A stretch of 64,000 bases of DNA from Artemisia argyi (lineage: Eukaryota; Streptophyta; Magnoliopsida; Asterales; Asteraceae): positions 264,062,544-264,126,543 of the forward strand of contig CM060708.1 of the NCBI GenBank assembly GCA_030686995.1, written 5' to 3'. The notes beneath the pieces were generated by a model. The model worked only from the letters and a program-made list of their open reading frames with translations, was not told the DNA's origin and made no database searches. This document shows, piece after piece, positions 21,661 to 32,671 of the stretch (its first letter is position 1; each line of letters starts with the position of its first letter). Position numbers and translations under genes: made by a program.

Positions 21661-23561
21661 AAAAAAAAAAAAAAAAGTTTTTTGGCGGGAAAATTTGAGT
21701 AAAATTTATTTTTGAGAGGAGACTAAACGTTCAATTTTTACGCGAGATTTTAATTTTGGTATAACGTTGAAAATTTTGGCCCGAAATTCAAATTTTTAGG
21801 CTAAAATTCAAATTTTTTCGGTGAAATTTTGCGTAAAAATTTTCAATACTCAAATTTTTCTGGTAACCTTAGAATTGCATTTCATAGTGATTTTCAAATT
21901 ATGGGCGAGAAATTTTTCCAATTTTATTTTTGGAGGGAAAATACGAAATCACTACGAATCACCCGAAATAGAATTTCAAGCTTCACCAAAACACACCACG
22001 GATTGCTTAAACGATCCTGATCAAGAATCACAATCAAATGACAACGGCTAGTATCGGATTTTGTGATTATGGGGATAATTCTTTATCACTTTTCTGGGTT
22101 TAAAGTTCATTTCAAGGGCATGTGGACTTATTTATCTCAAAGTCTAGGGGTGGATGGATGCATGACTTTCGAAGATACTTGTTTGGGCAAACACTAAAGA
22201 TAGTGATTAAGACTTGGATTATCTAGTTATACCCGATGTAAGGAGTTACATTGTAGTGCTCACGGGTTATAGCTATCACTTTAAGGAGTTACATTGTAGT
22301 ACTCAGTGTCGCACGAAGTTGTGGATAGTTCAAGAGGTGGATATTTCATATACTGTTTGTTGGTTTGGGTATATGGCACTACCTATGCTTAAAGGGGTTA
22401 CGTTGTAGTGCTCAGTATAGGTTCTTAGTCACACCATCGTACAAGATTAAGTCACATATCTAAGGGATGTTTACTTCATTTTCAGATTGGTTATACTGGG
22501 TTGTTTCTATAGTCATTGGTCATTTACTAGCTGGTTGGAATTTGAAGAGGTCGCTTAAGGTTGAAGAGAAAAGAAGAGATTGTAGAATCAAGAGAGTCAT
22601 ATCCTATCAGCATATTCTCACAAATTATGCTTTCATGGTCTATCTATATTGCATCAAAAGTGTAAAGTACGGGTAATTTTGGCATGTACACACAATAGTA
22701 TGATGATTTCGATACATCGCAACCATCAGGAGGGAGAAGAACATGCCAAAAGAAGTAGTGTTTCAACTCTAGTACGTTGGTTGTTCGAGGGAATTGTGCT
22801 TACACTAGAACCGAAGAAGTACTAATGATGTGTATATCGGAGCGTATTACCAACCTTCTGTGCAATACTATGTGAGTTATGCTATGATGCTCCCAAAACG
22901 ACAACCACGGTGCAAACTCATTAGTATCTACCTTATCCGCTGCGAGATGAGAAGAGAGTTGTCAGTCTAGGAGGGAGCAGAAGGAAAAAAATAAAGGCTC
23001 ACTAGTTAGGAGGGAGTAATAACCTAACTAGACCATTACTGTTGAAGTTCATGGCTACAAAGACCTTTGCCGTCAGTGTCAAAGATCATACGCCGAGATT
23101 GTCGGAAGAGAGAACTTCAAGTCTGCCTCAGTATCTAGACTACAGAGACTCTGCGCTTCACCAACATCAACATAGTTTACTATTGTTGTAATTTACATGT
23201 TTATGTGTTTATAGGTCTCATTGTATCCATTCATGTGTGACGATATCTTGGAGGGAGATTGTTAGCCTTGCTATTTTATAAAAGATAACGTCACACATAA
23301 AGAAATGGACTAGATATCATACAAATAGTACTTTAGGGACTATTATTGTAATATAGGCAAACTAGTGATGTAATGAGCCTATAAATACCCCTCATGACTC
23401 TCCATGAGGGGTGTGGGAAAATAGTGTGTGTAACCAAACCTTTGTCATTTTAATAAACCACCTTTTCTTTACCTTTCTCTCTCTACTTTCTCTCTCTAAA
23501 ACAATGATGTATTTTGATCAACCTCGACCTCCCGAAGGTGTTTCTTGGTCATAACAGGTAA

Positions 23562-24472
23562 TGTGTAATCAAGGCACACTAGATATTCTTGATAATGTCT
23601 GAATGAGTTTGGCATGGTGTGTTTCATTCAGGTGGTCTGTTCATTTGTTATGAAAAGGTTTTTGCATTATCGGGAACCGGAACCATTAAAACTATAACCT
23701 TGTAAAGACTCAATCTTCTAATTTCATTTACTTTAACACTTTGAGCACTTTCTTTATTATGAAAAGGTTTTTGCACTTTTAAATCTACCATAAGCCTATA
23801 AATATACATCATGGCTAGAATTCTAGGCAAAACCCGTCAAAAAATGTCAAGTGGGTTTAGTTACCTACTCCATGAGATATCACATTTAGTCAAGATCTTC
23901 TGTGGTTAATAGTCTTTATCAGTGATCACAGTTGGTCCAGCTCTTCTGTGGGTAATAGTCTATTAAGAGGCCTAAGGTCTTATTTATGTTAAGGATACAT
24001 CATTTTCACATTCATTATTCACTCATTCATTAAACTGTTGGTCTATTTGTTGTGTTAAAATTCAAGCGTAAATTTGTGAATATTGGTTGTTGATATAAAC
24101 TATTTGTGAATATTAATTTGAATTTTACCACTAATTAAGGAAATAAGACTTTGTGACAAAACTTCTCACGTAAGTTTCATAAAATTCGGGCCAGCCTCAA
24201 CATATACGGCCCATTTCAACAACTTATAATATGTGGTAACACGTGCTTCATCAATACCCATTGCAACAACTTATAATACAACACCCTCTTCTGATTTTGT
24301 GGAACAACCATCAGTTTCATCTTCTCGATCAGCTAAAAGAGAACTTTTCATACATCATTTTTATTGTTTTATGTTTTATGTATAAACGTTACATAAAATA
24401 CTTAACCATAATACGACACCTATAATTATTTGCCGCTAGAAAATCCGTTGCTATGCACGGGTACTCGTCTAG
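23562..24472 (+). mobile_element. Helitron 3' region with intact terminus
   Basis: The end at 24445-24472 (CCGTTGCTATGCACGG hairpin, then GTACTCGTCTAG before T) is a canonical Helitron 3' terminus. It is preceded by ACATAAAATACTTAACC...TTTGCCGCTAG, as at 44.4 kb. The 5' end was not found; the retrotransposon at 20885-23556 may sit inside this element. No helicase sequence is recognisable here. Confidence 0.55.
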
Positions 24473-24920
24473 TAAAGGAAAAATGGTTAATCTTGAAAAA
24501 ATGTCAATCTTGAAAAGTGGAAATCTTGAAAAATCTTATTAAAGGAAATTATGAAATATAATTAATACTCTTATTAAAACACCCCATTACTTAAAAGTCC
24601 AATGCTTTATTCACAATTTACAACCAATTAAAAACATATCTACCAAATTAAATACAACCAATTAATACAAATCACAAACCGGGTTGACCCGGGACGCTTC
24701 AAACCCGACGGGTTGAACCGGTTTAATTTGACCCGTTTTCGACCCAACCTAGCAAGTTGTCCCGATAATTTTTCGACCGGAACGATTAACCCGGTTGAAC
24801 CACCTGGGTCGAACCGGCTTTCAAGACATTATATTTAATTTCTAAATATTCAAACTTTTATTATTTTTCATTTGTAACCTATAAAATTTTTTTGATGAAT
24901 AAACTATTTGTCGCTATAAA
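24473..24920 (+). mobile_element. Helitron copy lacking both termini
   Basis: It starts directly after the preceding CTAG with GGAAAAATGGTTAATCTTG and parallels 19869-20337 (the CCGGGTTGACCCGGGACGC block, TTTGACCCGTTTTCGACCC, TATTTGTCGCTATAAAA). It stops before the terminal hairpin. It is part of a head-to-tail Helitron array. Confidence 0.6.
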
Positions 24921-25612
24921 AAATGTATGGTCAAGTCTTGAAAAGTGAAATCTTGAAAGTTAAAGGTGAGCGAAATGCATAGTATAATTAATACTCTTAT
25001 TAAAACACCCCATAACTTTAAAGTACAATAATTTATTCACATTGTACAACGAATTAAAAGTATATATATCGAATTAAAAACAACCAATTAAAACACCCCT
25101 TACTAAAAACTACAATAAAATTTTCGCAATGTACAATTTAAACAAGCTACAACATAATCTAAATATAAAATAATTAACACACTAACTAATGCTATTTTAC
25201 ACATTATACAAATTAATAAAACACACAAAGCTTCATACAAGCTAACAAGTTGATGGTACATATAGTTATGAAAATTGGACCGGACCAACGGGTTCAACCG
25301 GGAACCGGTGTCGCCACCGGTTCGTCTAACTAATAAAAGCCATACGAAAATATATATTTCAAAATGAAACTATTAATACACATCGAAAACCGGGTTGACC
25401 TGGGACGCTTCAAACCCAGCGGGTTGATCCGGTTTAATTTGACCCGTTTTCGACCAAACCCGTCTGGTTCACTTGATTTAAATCGACCCATTTTTTGTCA
25501 AGAACGGGTCAAACCGGGTTTCAAAACATTATGTTTAATCTCTAAATCTTTTTTTATCACTAAATGATCTGTCGCTATAAAATTCCGTTGCTATGCACGG
25601 GTACTCGTCTAG
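24921..25612 (+). mobile_element. Helitron copy with intact 3' end
   Basis: It ends CCGTTGCTATGCACGG...CTCGTCTAG at 25612. The last 600 bp (25013-25612) is duplicated in the next copy. Confidence 0.7.
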
Positions 25613-26250
25613 TAACTTTAAAGTACAATAATTTATTCACATTGCACAACGAATTAAAAGTATATTTATCAAATTAAAAACAATCAATTAAAACACCCCT
25701 TATTAAAAACTACAATAAAATTTTCGCAATGTACAATTTAAACAAGCTACAACATAATCTAAATATAAAATAATTAACACACTAACTAATGTTATTTTAC
25801 ACATTATACAAATTAATAAAACACACAAAGCTTCATACAAGCTAACAAGTTGATGGTGCATATAGTTTTGAAAACTGGACCGGACCAACGGGTTCAACCG
25901 GGAACCGGTGTCGCCACCGGTTCGTCAAACTAATAAAAACCATACGAAAATATATATTTCAAAATGAAACTATTAATACACATCGAAAACCGGGTTGACC
26001 TGAGACGCTTCAAACCCGGCGGGTTGATCCGGTTTAATTTGACCCGTTTTCGAACAAACCCGTCTGGTTCACTTGATTTAAATCGACCAATTTTTTGTCA
26101 AGAACGGGTCAAACCGGGTTTCAAAACATTATGTTTAATCTCTAAATCTTCAAACTTTTATTATTTTTCGTTTATAACCAATAAACTTTTTTTATCACTA
26201 AATGATCTGTCGCTATAAAATTCCGTTGCTATGCACGGGTACTCGTCTAG
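25613..26250 (+). mobile_element. Tandem Helitron copy
   Basis: This is a near-identical repeat of 25013-25612, joined directly after CTAG and ending with the same hairpin and CTAG at 26250. It is 38 bp longer because the other copy lacks a segment after CTCTAAATCTT (here TCAAACTTTTATTATT and following). It has no coding content; the weak frames inside are shared repeat sequence. Confidence 0.8.
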
Positions 26251-26351
26251 TGTATTTAATACATGGATTACTAAAATTCGAAAAATATTTATTTGCATTA
26301 CTCGTTTCACCTGTAACCTTGTTAACCAGTTTTCAAATGCAATATTATCAT

Positions 26352-26805
26352 CAGTGTTCTAAAAGGCGCGCCAAGGCGCCGCCAAGGCGTCGCCAAGGCG
26401 CGAGGCGTGGCCTCGGCGCCACGAAATGGACCAAGGCGTGAAGTCTAGGCGTCGTGTGAAAAGGCGTGGAATAAGGCGCGAAAAGTCGTGCCAAGGCGCG
26501 CCTTATCATATGGCGTGGCGCCATTTTTAGAAGGGGATGATGCGGGCTTAAATTTTGGGCCTAGTAATTTCTAAACATAGTTCAAATTTTCACTTTATTT
26601 CTTATGCATATCACTTTTTGTAAGCTCATCTTTTGTAAACTCGATATGCATATAAAATATGATATTATATCATAAATGATAAATATATAAATATTTTTTC
26701 GCCGCCTTAGTCATGCCGCAAAAAACGCCATGGCTTCGCCATGGCGCGTAAGGCTTGAGGCGTGGCCTTGCCGCCATGCCACGCCTCACGCCATTTATAA
26801 CATTG
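26352..26805. mobile_element. Non-autonomous hAT element, GCGCC-rich
   Basis: The 454 bp element has imperfect terminal inverted repeats (CAGTGTTCTAAAAGGCG at left; CGCCATTTATAACATTG at right). A perfect 8 bp target duplication ATTATCAT flanks it (26344-26351, 26806-26813), the hAT signature. The ends are packed with CAAGGCGCG and GGCGTGGC words, giving strong base pairing between the two arms. The middle is AT-rich. No transposase. Confidence 0.88.
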
Positions 26806-26867
26806 ATTATCATACGAAAGTCCACTTCAATATAAAATTGCATGTCATTTACACGTAATTCTTTATA

Positions 26868-27614
26868 CTAAACCGATACCTGTGCATTGGGATTTTATAG
26901 CGACAAATAGTTTATTAATAAAAAAAATTATAGGTTATAAAAAAAAATAATAAAAGTTTGAAGATTTGATAATTAAAAATAATGTTTTGAAACTCGGTTC
27001 GAATCGGGTGGTTCAACCGGTTGAACCGTTCCGGTCGAAAAATTGATCGATTTAAACCAGGTCAACTTGTTAGGTTGGGTCGAAAACGGGTGAAATTAAA
27101 CCGGGTCAACCCGGTTTGTGATTTATATTAATAGTTTCCTTTTGAAATACATGTTTTCAACATTTCCTTTTTTAATTTCAACTTTTCACTTTTCAGTTTT
27201 TCCTTCGGGTACCTGTGACGATTAACCGGAGAAATAGATCTCGATGAGGCCTGATTCACCAGTTTGTATCGATTTCAACGAGTCCTCTATGGTTCATTTT
27301 CGAATGGTTTTTATTGGTTAGCCGAACTGGTGGCGACATCGGTTCCCAGTTGAACCCGTTGGTCCCGTGTAGTTTTAAAAACTATATGTACCATCAATTT
27401 GTTATGTTGTATGAAGTTTTGTGTGTTTTATTAATTTGTATAATGTGTATAATAACATGTACTTTTCATTTTAGGGTATTTAAAAATAACATTAATTAGT
27501 GTGTTTAATTATTTCATATGGATTATATTGTACATTATTTTTCTCTCTCATATGACCAAATATTGAAAACTCAACTTTTCACTTTAATTGTTTTTCTTTT
27601 ATAAGTAGTATAGA
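26868..27614 (-). mobile_element. Helitron on the minus strand
   Basis: On the minus strand it begins TCTATACTACTTATAAAAG at 27614 and ends ATTTGTCGCTATAAAATCCC...CACAGGTATCGG...TTAG at 26868, with a decayed hairpin. It contains the CCGGGTTGACCCGG and GAACCGGTTGAACC blocks in reverse. No coding content. Confidence 0.7.
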
Positions 27615-29362
27615 TATATCAACTTTTCTTTCATTTGTATATCTTAACTACTTATAATGTATTTTTGGTCAAAGTGAAATTGTGAAAAACTAAATTTTCA
27701 GTCAATACCAATTTTACCCTTATCAATCACTTAAGAAAACTACGTAGTAATTATTTTGAAAAGCTGTAAATGAGTTGTACCACACATCTCTCATTGAATT
27801 ATTCATTATCTCTTTCCCTAAAAACATACGCAACATCATTCTCCTCTCTCTTAACCTCACCACCACAGAACATCACCACCACCGAACATCAACAATGTAC
27901 ACGAAACAAAATCGCCGCCGTTTTATCATCTAATCCTCACCTCAAAGACGCCAATTTTCACCCGATGCAGGAAAGATCGAGCATTCACATGAAATTCAGT
28001 TTGAGTATTCATTCTTAAACAATATTCAACAGGCGGATTGAAGATGGAGAAAGACCAATTTTGTAATTTTATCAACCTTAATTACAGCTTTTAACATGTT
28101 TATTTTTTTAGGGGTTTTCTTATGTCATTACAAAATTGATTTTTATCAACCCTAATCTTTACATGTTTTAATTGAGTGAAATGGGTTTTAATCTTTTTGT
28201 TTTGTGGTTTTTTTTTCAAGGTGCAATTTCAAGAGACATGTAAAATATATCCGGACCACAGCAATGATGGTGGATTGAAGTCGGTATTGGAAGATTGAGG
28301 GCTTTTGATTGTTGCTGTTATAGATGTATTTTAGGTGTTTTCAGGTGGGTTTAATTTATTGATTTTTGTTACTTCTTGCAACAGCTTAATTATTCATTGA
28401 CTGTGGTCATCCATGTGTGAAATATGTAGATAATCTAACTGTGATGTGGATGGTAAGTTTCTTATCCCTAAAGTCCTTTGTTGTGTAAATTAGCATGTAC
28501 CTCTATTTTATTTGTTCTATAGGAAAGTTAGATTTGTTGTTGTATCCCCTAATTTTGTGTTAGGGGTTTGGGGACACAAATAGCCGCATTATTTTATCAT
28601 TTTGTTGTTATATGCGTTTTTTTATCGTTTTGATTCTTCTCTCCCTTTTAGGTGTTAACCAACTTCTCCGAATACCAATAATCTGAAAATTTGTTGTAAT
28701 CTCTTCTTGCTATAAGGTTTTATGTGGATCAAAAAACCTATAAGATTATACCAAGAACAATATACGTTCTTTACCTATAAAAATTTGCTGAAAATTTGTT
28801 ATGATATGTTCTTCCTATAAGGTTTCAGGTGTTAACCAACATCCTGAAGTATGCATTTTTTTTAGCGTTGACAATTTGTTAATGCCCCCAAAAGGTTGTT
28901 GCTTATGCAATTTTGCCGCAAAATGAATATCATTTTATCGTTAAAAGTTGCTGCATTTAAGGCTGAAAAATTCTAATTTATAACAGATGGCACCTACACA
29001 GAAAAAGAGGTATACTCATTGTTTGGCTCACTGCTTCCACTTATGATATACATTAGCTATTTATATCATAGTATGATATAAGCTTAGAAATCCATTTTAA
29101 ATGACACGAACAAATACTAAACACATCCCCATGTAGAATGTAAATATGCAAAGTGCTTTCTTTATTGTAGATTATAATTGAATGGCTATAAGGTTTAAGG
29201 ATCAGGTACTTGACAATTGACATGTTAGTCCATTCACACAAAAATTCTCGGCGGAGGAGGTTTGTTAGAATTTGCTTATTATTATAAGTGAAGAATTGTG
29301 TTAATTTTAGTTATGATGCTCCTTAGGAAAATATGGTAGGTAATTTAGTAATTACCCAATTT
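27615..29362 (+). other. Gene-like leader region, unresolved
   Basis: The stretch at 27770-28020 is CT/CAC-rich like a plant 5' leader and contains a short frame from ATG 27895. A second ATG (28987) reads MAPTQKKR and ends at a donor-like AG|GTATAC. Between them are GT/TTTTCAAG-type splice-like sites and a duplicated TAACCAACTTC/TAACCAACATC with CTGAAAATTTGTT. I could not join these into a convincing protein. It could be a non-coding transcript or the remains of a gene split by the large copia insertion on its right. Confidence 0.25.
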
Positions 29363-29367
29363 TGAAC

Positions 29368-29849
29368 TGTTGGGAATTCTGTGAAGTAAGAGTTCTGCTG
29401 CTGTTTCTGCTGAAGGATACTGCTGAAGAGTTGGTTTCTGCTGAAGCAGTGTATCTGCTGAAGACTAGTTTCAGCATTATTAGTTTCTGCAGATATAGTA
29501 TTTCCGTATTTTATGTAATGTAGTTTGGATATGCATGAGTTTATTTAGGAAGTGATAATGCATATCTTTTAGAAGTTTTAGAATATACGTTTCTTGTGAA
29601 ACGGTTTAGGGTTCCTTGTGTATAAAAGGAACACACGATTATGTATTGAATAACTTTTCGAGAATACTCTTATTATAATTAAAAGATCCATAGAGGATCA
29701 AGAGTTCTTAGTATCAAGCTTGTGTTTTGTTTCCGCTTTATAAATACAAGTTGCAGAGATTGTCTATTAGTGTGTTATTGATTACAGTGACATAACTAAC
29801 GATTCTAGAGTGCTCAAGAAGATCTATCAAGGTCTTACAAGTTTCAACA
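29368..29849 (+). repeat. 5' LTR of the Tork-like element
   Basis: 482 bp, starting TGTTGGGAATTC, with repeated CTGCTGAAG words at 29395-29465 and a TATA box (GTGTATAAAAGG, about 29619-29630). Confidence 0.93.
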
Positions 29850-29851
29850 AG

Positions 29852-29864
29852 TGGTATCAGAGCC
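29852..29864 (+). other. Primer binding site (initiator Met tRNA)
   Basis: TGGTATCAGAGCC lies two bases after the LTR. This is the standard copia primer site. Confidence 0.85.
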
Positions 29865-29933
29865 TCGAGAGAGTCTCTGTCATACTAAGAAACACAAATC
29901 TTACACCTTAAGAATCCAAACAAATCTACAAAC

Positions 29934-32627
29934 ATGCCTGGATCTGATGATGATGTTGATACAACCCATAACATTAACACCACTTCTCTTCAACAACTCA
30001 ACCTCTCCAACAGTAATGCTAAGTTTCCATACTTGAAGAATGCTGATGAATATCATCTGTGGTCCATGAAGATGCAGAACTGGATCACTAACATAGATTG
30101 GAATCTATGGGAGATTGTCAAAAAGGGGAATAGTCTGAAGAAGCATGTTACTGATGCCGATGGAGTTGTTACTATTGTAGGTCCCAAAACTGCTGAAGAG
30201 ATTCTGACAGTGCAAAGGGAGAGTAAAGTAAGAACAATTCTGCTCCAAGCTATTCCAGATGACCACATGGGTGACTTCCACTTTATGGAGGATGCCAAGG
30301 ACATTTGGATGGCTATAAAAGCAAGATTTGGTGGGAATGATGAATCAAGAAGGTTGCAGAAGTCTATGCTGAAGCAAAAGTTCCAAGAATTTTAGATATC
30401 TGAAGAAGAGGGAATTCATAAGGGATATGACAGGTTTCATCGGATCTTAAGTCAACTTAATCAGTTGAAGGCAAGACCTGACAACGAGGACTGCAATGCT
30501 AAGTTTTTGAGATCTTTGCCACCATCTTGGTTGCAAGTCAGTATTGCTCTCAAAACAAAGGGTGGATTGGACTTAATGTCTTTTGATGACCTCTATAACA
30601 AGCTCAAATCTCTTGAGCCGGATGTTAGAAGTCCCATACGTCCATCCACTCATTCTGCATTTGTTGGGGCATCTATCAAATCTGTGCAACAAACTTCAAG
30701 CTCTTATACATCAGGAGCATCTTCTCAAACCAATACTCAGTCTGCTCCTAAATCAAAATCCAGTAGTGTGTTGGAGGATATTATTCATTCATTTGTGGCT
30801 GAATATGAACATCAGCAGTTTCTTGCTTATGAGGATTTTGAACAGGTAGATCCATTGGAAATGGAGGAGATGCACTTGAAATGGGAACTTGCAATGATCT
30901 CCATGAACATTAAGAGGTTTGAAGCCAAGTCTGGAAGGAAGTTTGGTTTTAATGGAAGAGTGGCAGCAAGGTTTGATAGAAGGAAGGTTAAATGCTACAC
31001 TTGTAGTCAAGTGGGACATTTTTCAAGAGAATGCAAGGAGAGAAAGGCTGGAGATGAAGTAAGATATGGCTCTTATCCAGTGGAAGCAGGGAATTCCAAG
31101 GCTGTACCTCCAAAGGCTATGGTGACTCTGGATCACCAAATTGATTGGGCTGACCATGAACCTGCTGGAGAGGAAGCTTCTACTTCTTCACAAGTGAATC
31201 TACTGGCATACTCACCTTCAGAAGATAAGAAGGAGCAAGTCTCCTTGATGGGAATCTCTCAGGTACACAACTGTGTGTTTGGATGTAGTGTAAGATACAA
31301 TGAGCTTAAACAAGAATTTGATGAATTGAAACCAAAATACAATGAGTGTTATGTTGAATTAGAGTCATATAAAATGGCTTTAAAAACTGTAGAGAAACAG
31401 AAAGTCTGGTTTCAAAAGAATCAAGTTAAGTATGATGAAAAAATAAGAGTTCTAGAAAGTGATTTAGAAGTTGCTAAGATAGACTTAAAACGTACTGAAA
31501 AAGAGAAGTCTGATCTAGACAAGGAAAAACAAGCATTACAAGTTAAGTTAGACAAAGAGATAGCTAGAAATAAACAATGGTTAATATCATGTGATAATCT
31601 AGCTAGGGAACTTTATGGTAGTCAGGCTGTGAACTCTAAAATAGGTTTGGGATTTCAAAAATATGTTGGTTTAGAGGCTAAGAATGACCTGGGTAAATCC
31701 ACACCTGCAGGTTTAGCTAACTTTGTCAAAGAAGGTAACTTACATGCTGTCCCTGGACCTATAAGAGGGGAACATATGCCTATTGACCTATCTATACCTA
31801 GTGACTTTGATGGATCACACCATCTCTATGGCAAAAAGTCAACTGACTTGCCAGACCCTATTATGAAATCTACTGACTTTGTCTCATGTTGTGACAGTGA
31901 CAAGTCTTCTGATGAAGGGTCTACCTCATTTGCTAGCTGTGATTCAAGTGAGAAGTCTGACCTGCCCAAGACCATTCCCAAGACCACACCAAAGACTTCA
32001 CCCAAGACTCCCCACAAGCCTTCTAGAGTTGCTGCTGATAACAAGACAGTTTCTACTGAAGACTTGTTTTTAAATTCTTTGCACAATAATACTTTTGGTT
32101 ATGTTAAAAACAATTCTGTTGATCATGGTGATTTGAATACTTTTTCATGTTATGGAACTTCTTTTGGTTTAAATAAATCTTCTAAAAAGAAGAAGTGTTT
32201 TGTGTGTGGAAGTAAATATCACTTGATTAAGGATTGTACATTTCATGAGCAAAGAATGGGTGAATGTGTTAGTCAAAGGAAACCTAGGCAAATGTGGAAA
32301 TATGTTAGTGAAATACCCTCTTTTGTTTCACATCAGCAGAAATCCAATTCTGCTGAATCTCATTCTTCATGGAGAAGAACCAGTACTAGACCATATGTTC
32401 GGCCCACTAGCTCTTTCTTTTCTAATGGTTATTGGCCTAATCACTTTGACTCAATATATTATGGTGGTGGATATTGGAATACTGCTGTGAAGCCCTCAGC
32501 AGGTTGTTCTTGGACAAAGAAGGGACCCAATATGCATTACAGGCCCAAGAACAATGGTGGATCTAAAACATCTACATGGCCTATCACTAATGATCCACAA
32601 GGCAGACTCAAGTCAGCAATGACTTGA
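29934..32627 (+). pseudogene. gag of the Tork-like element, one in-frame stop
   Basis: One frame runs from ATG 29934 to TGA 32625-32627, broken by a TAG at 30393-30395. The first 153 codons hold the copia gag N-terminus (FPYLKNADEYHLWSMKMQNW, ending KQKFQEF). The continuation has the rest of gag (PSWLQVSIALKTKGGLD), a FEAKSGRKFGFNGR lead-in, a first CCHC knuckle (CYTCSQVGHFSREC, near 30993), a coiled-coil Lys/Glu-rich segment (about 31300-31580), a Ser/Asp- and Thr/Pro-rich linker, and a second knuckle (CFVCGSKYHLIKDC, near 32196). The second knuckle and coiled coil make this gag unusually long. It is in a different frame from pol. Confidence 0.88.
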
Positions 32628-32671
32628 GTCTCCAATGTGTACTAATTTTGTTGTTATTGTAGGAACATCCT

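Larger units (their letters stand above)
20885..23556 (+). mobile_element. Young non-autonomous LTR retrotransposon (2.67 kb)
   Basis: It has two 297 bp LTRs (TGTTAGCC...CATAACA) at 20885-21181 and 23260-23556, a 5 bp target duplication GGTAA (20880-20884, 23557-23561), a Met-tRNA primer site TGGTATCAGAGC at 21185, and a polypurine tract TTGGAGGGAGAT just before the 3' LTR. The LTRs differ at only about two positions, so the insertion is recent. The ~2.08 kb interior has no gag or pol frame; the longest frames are unconvincing. It must be mobilised by another (probably copia) element. The interior carries repeat clusters (separate entries). Confidence 0.93.
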
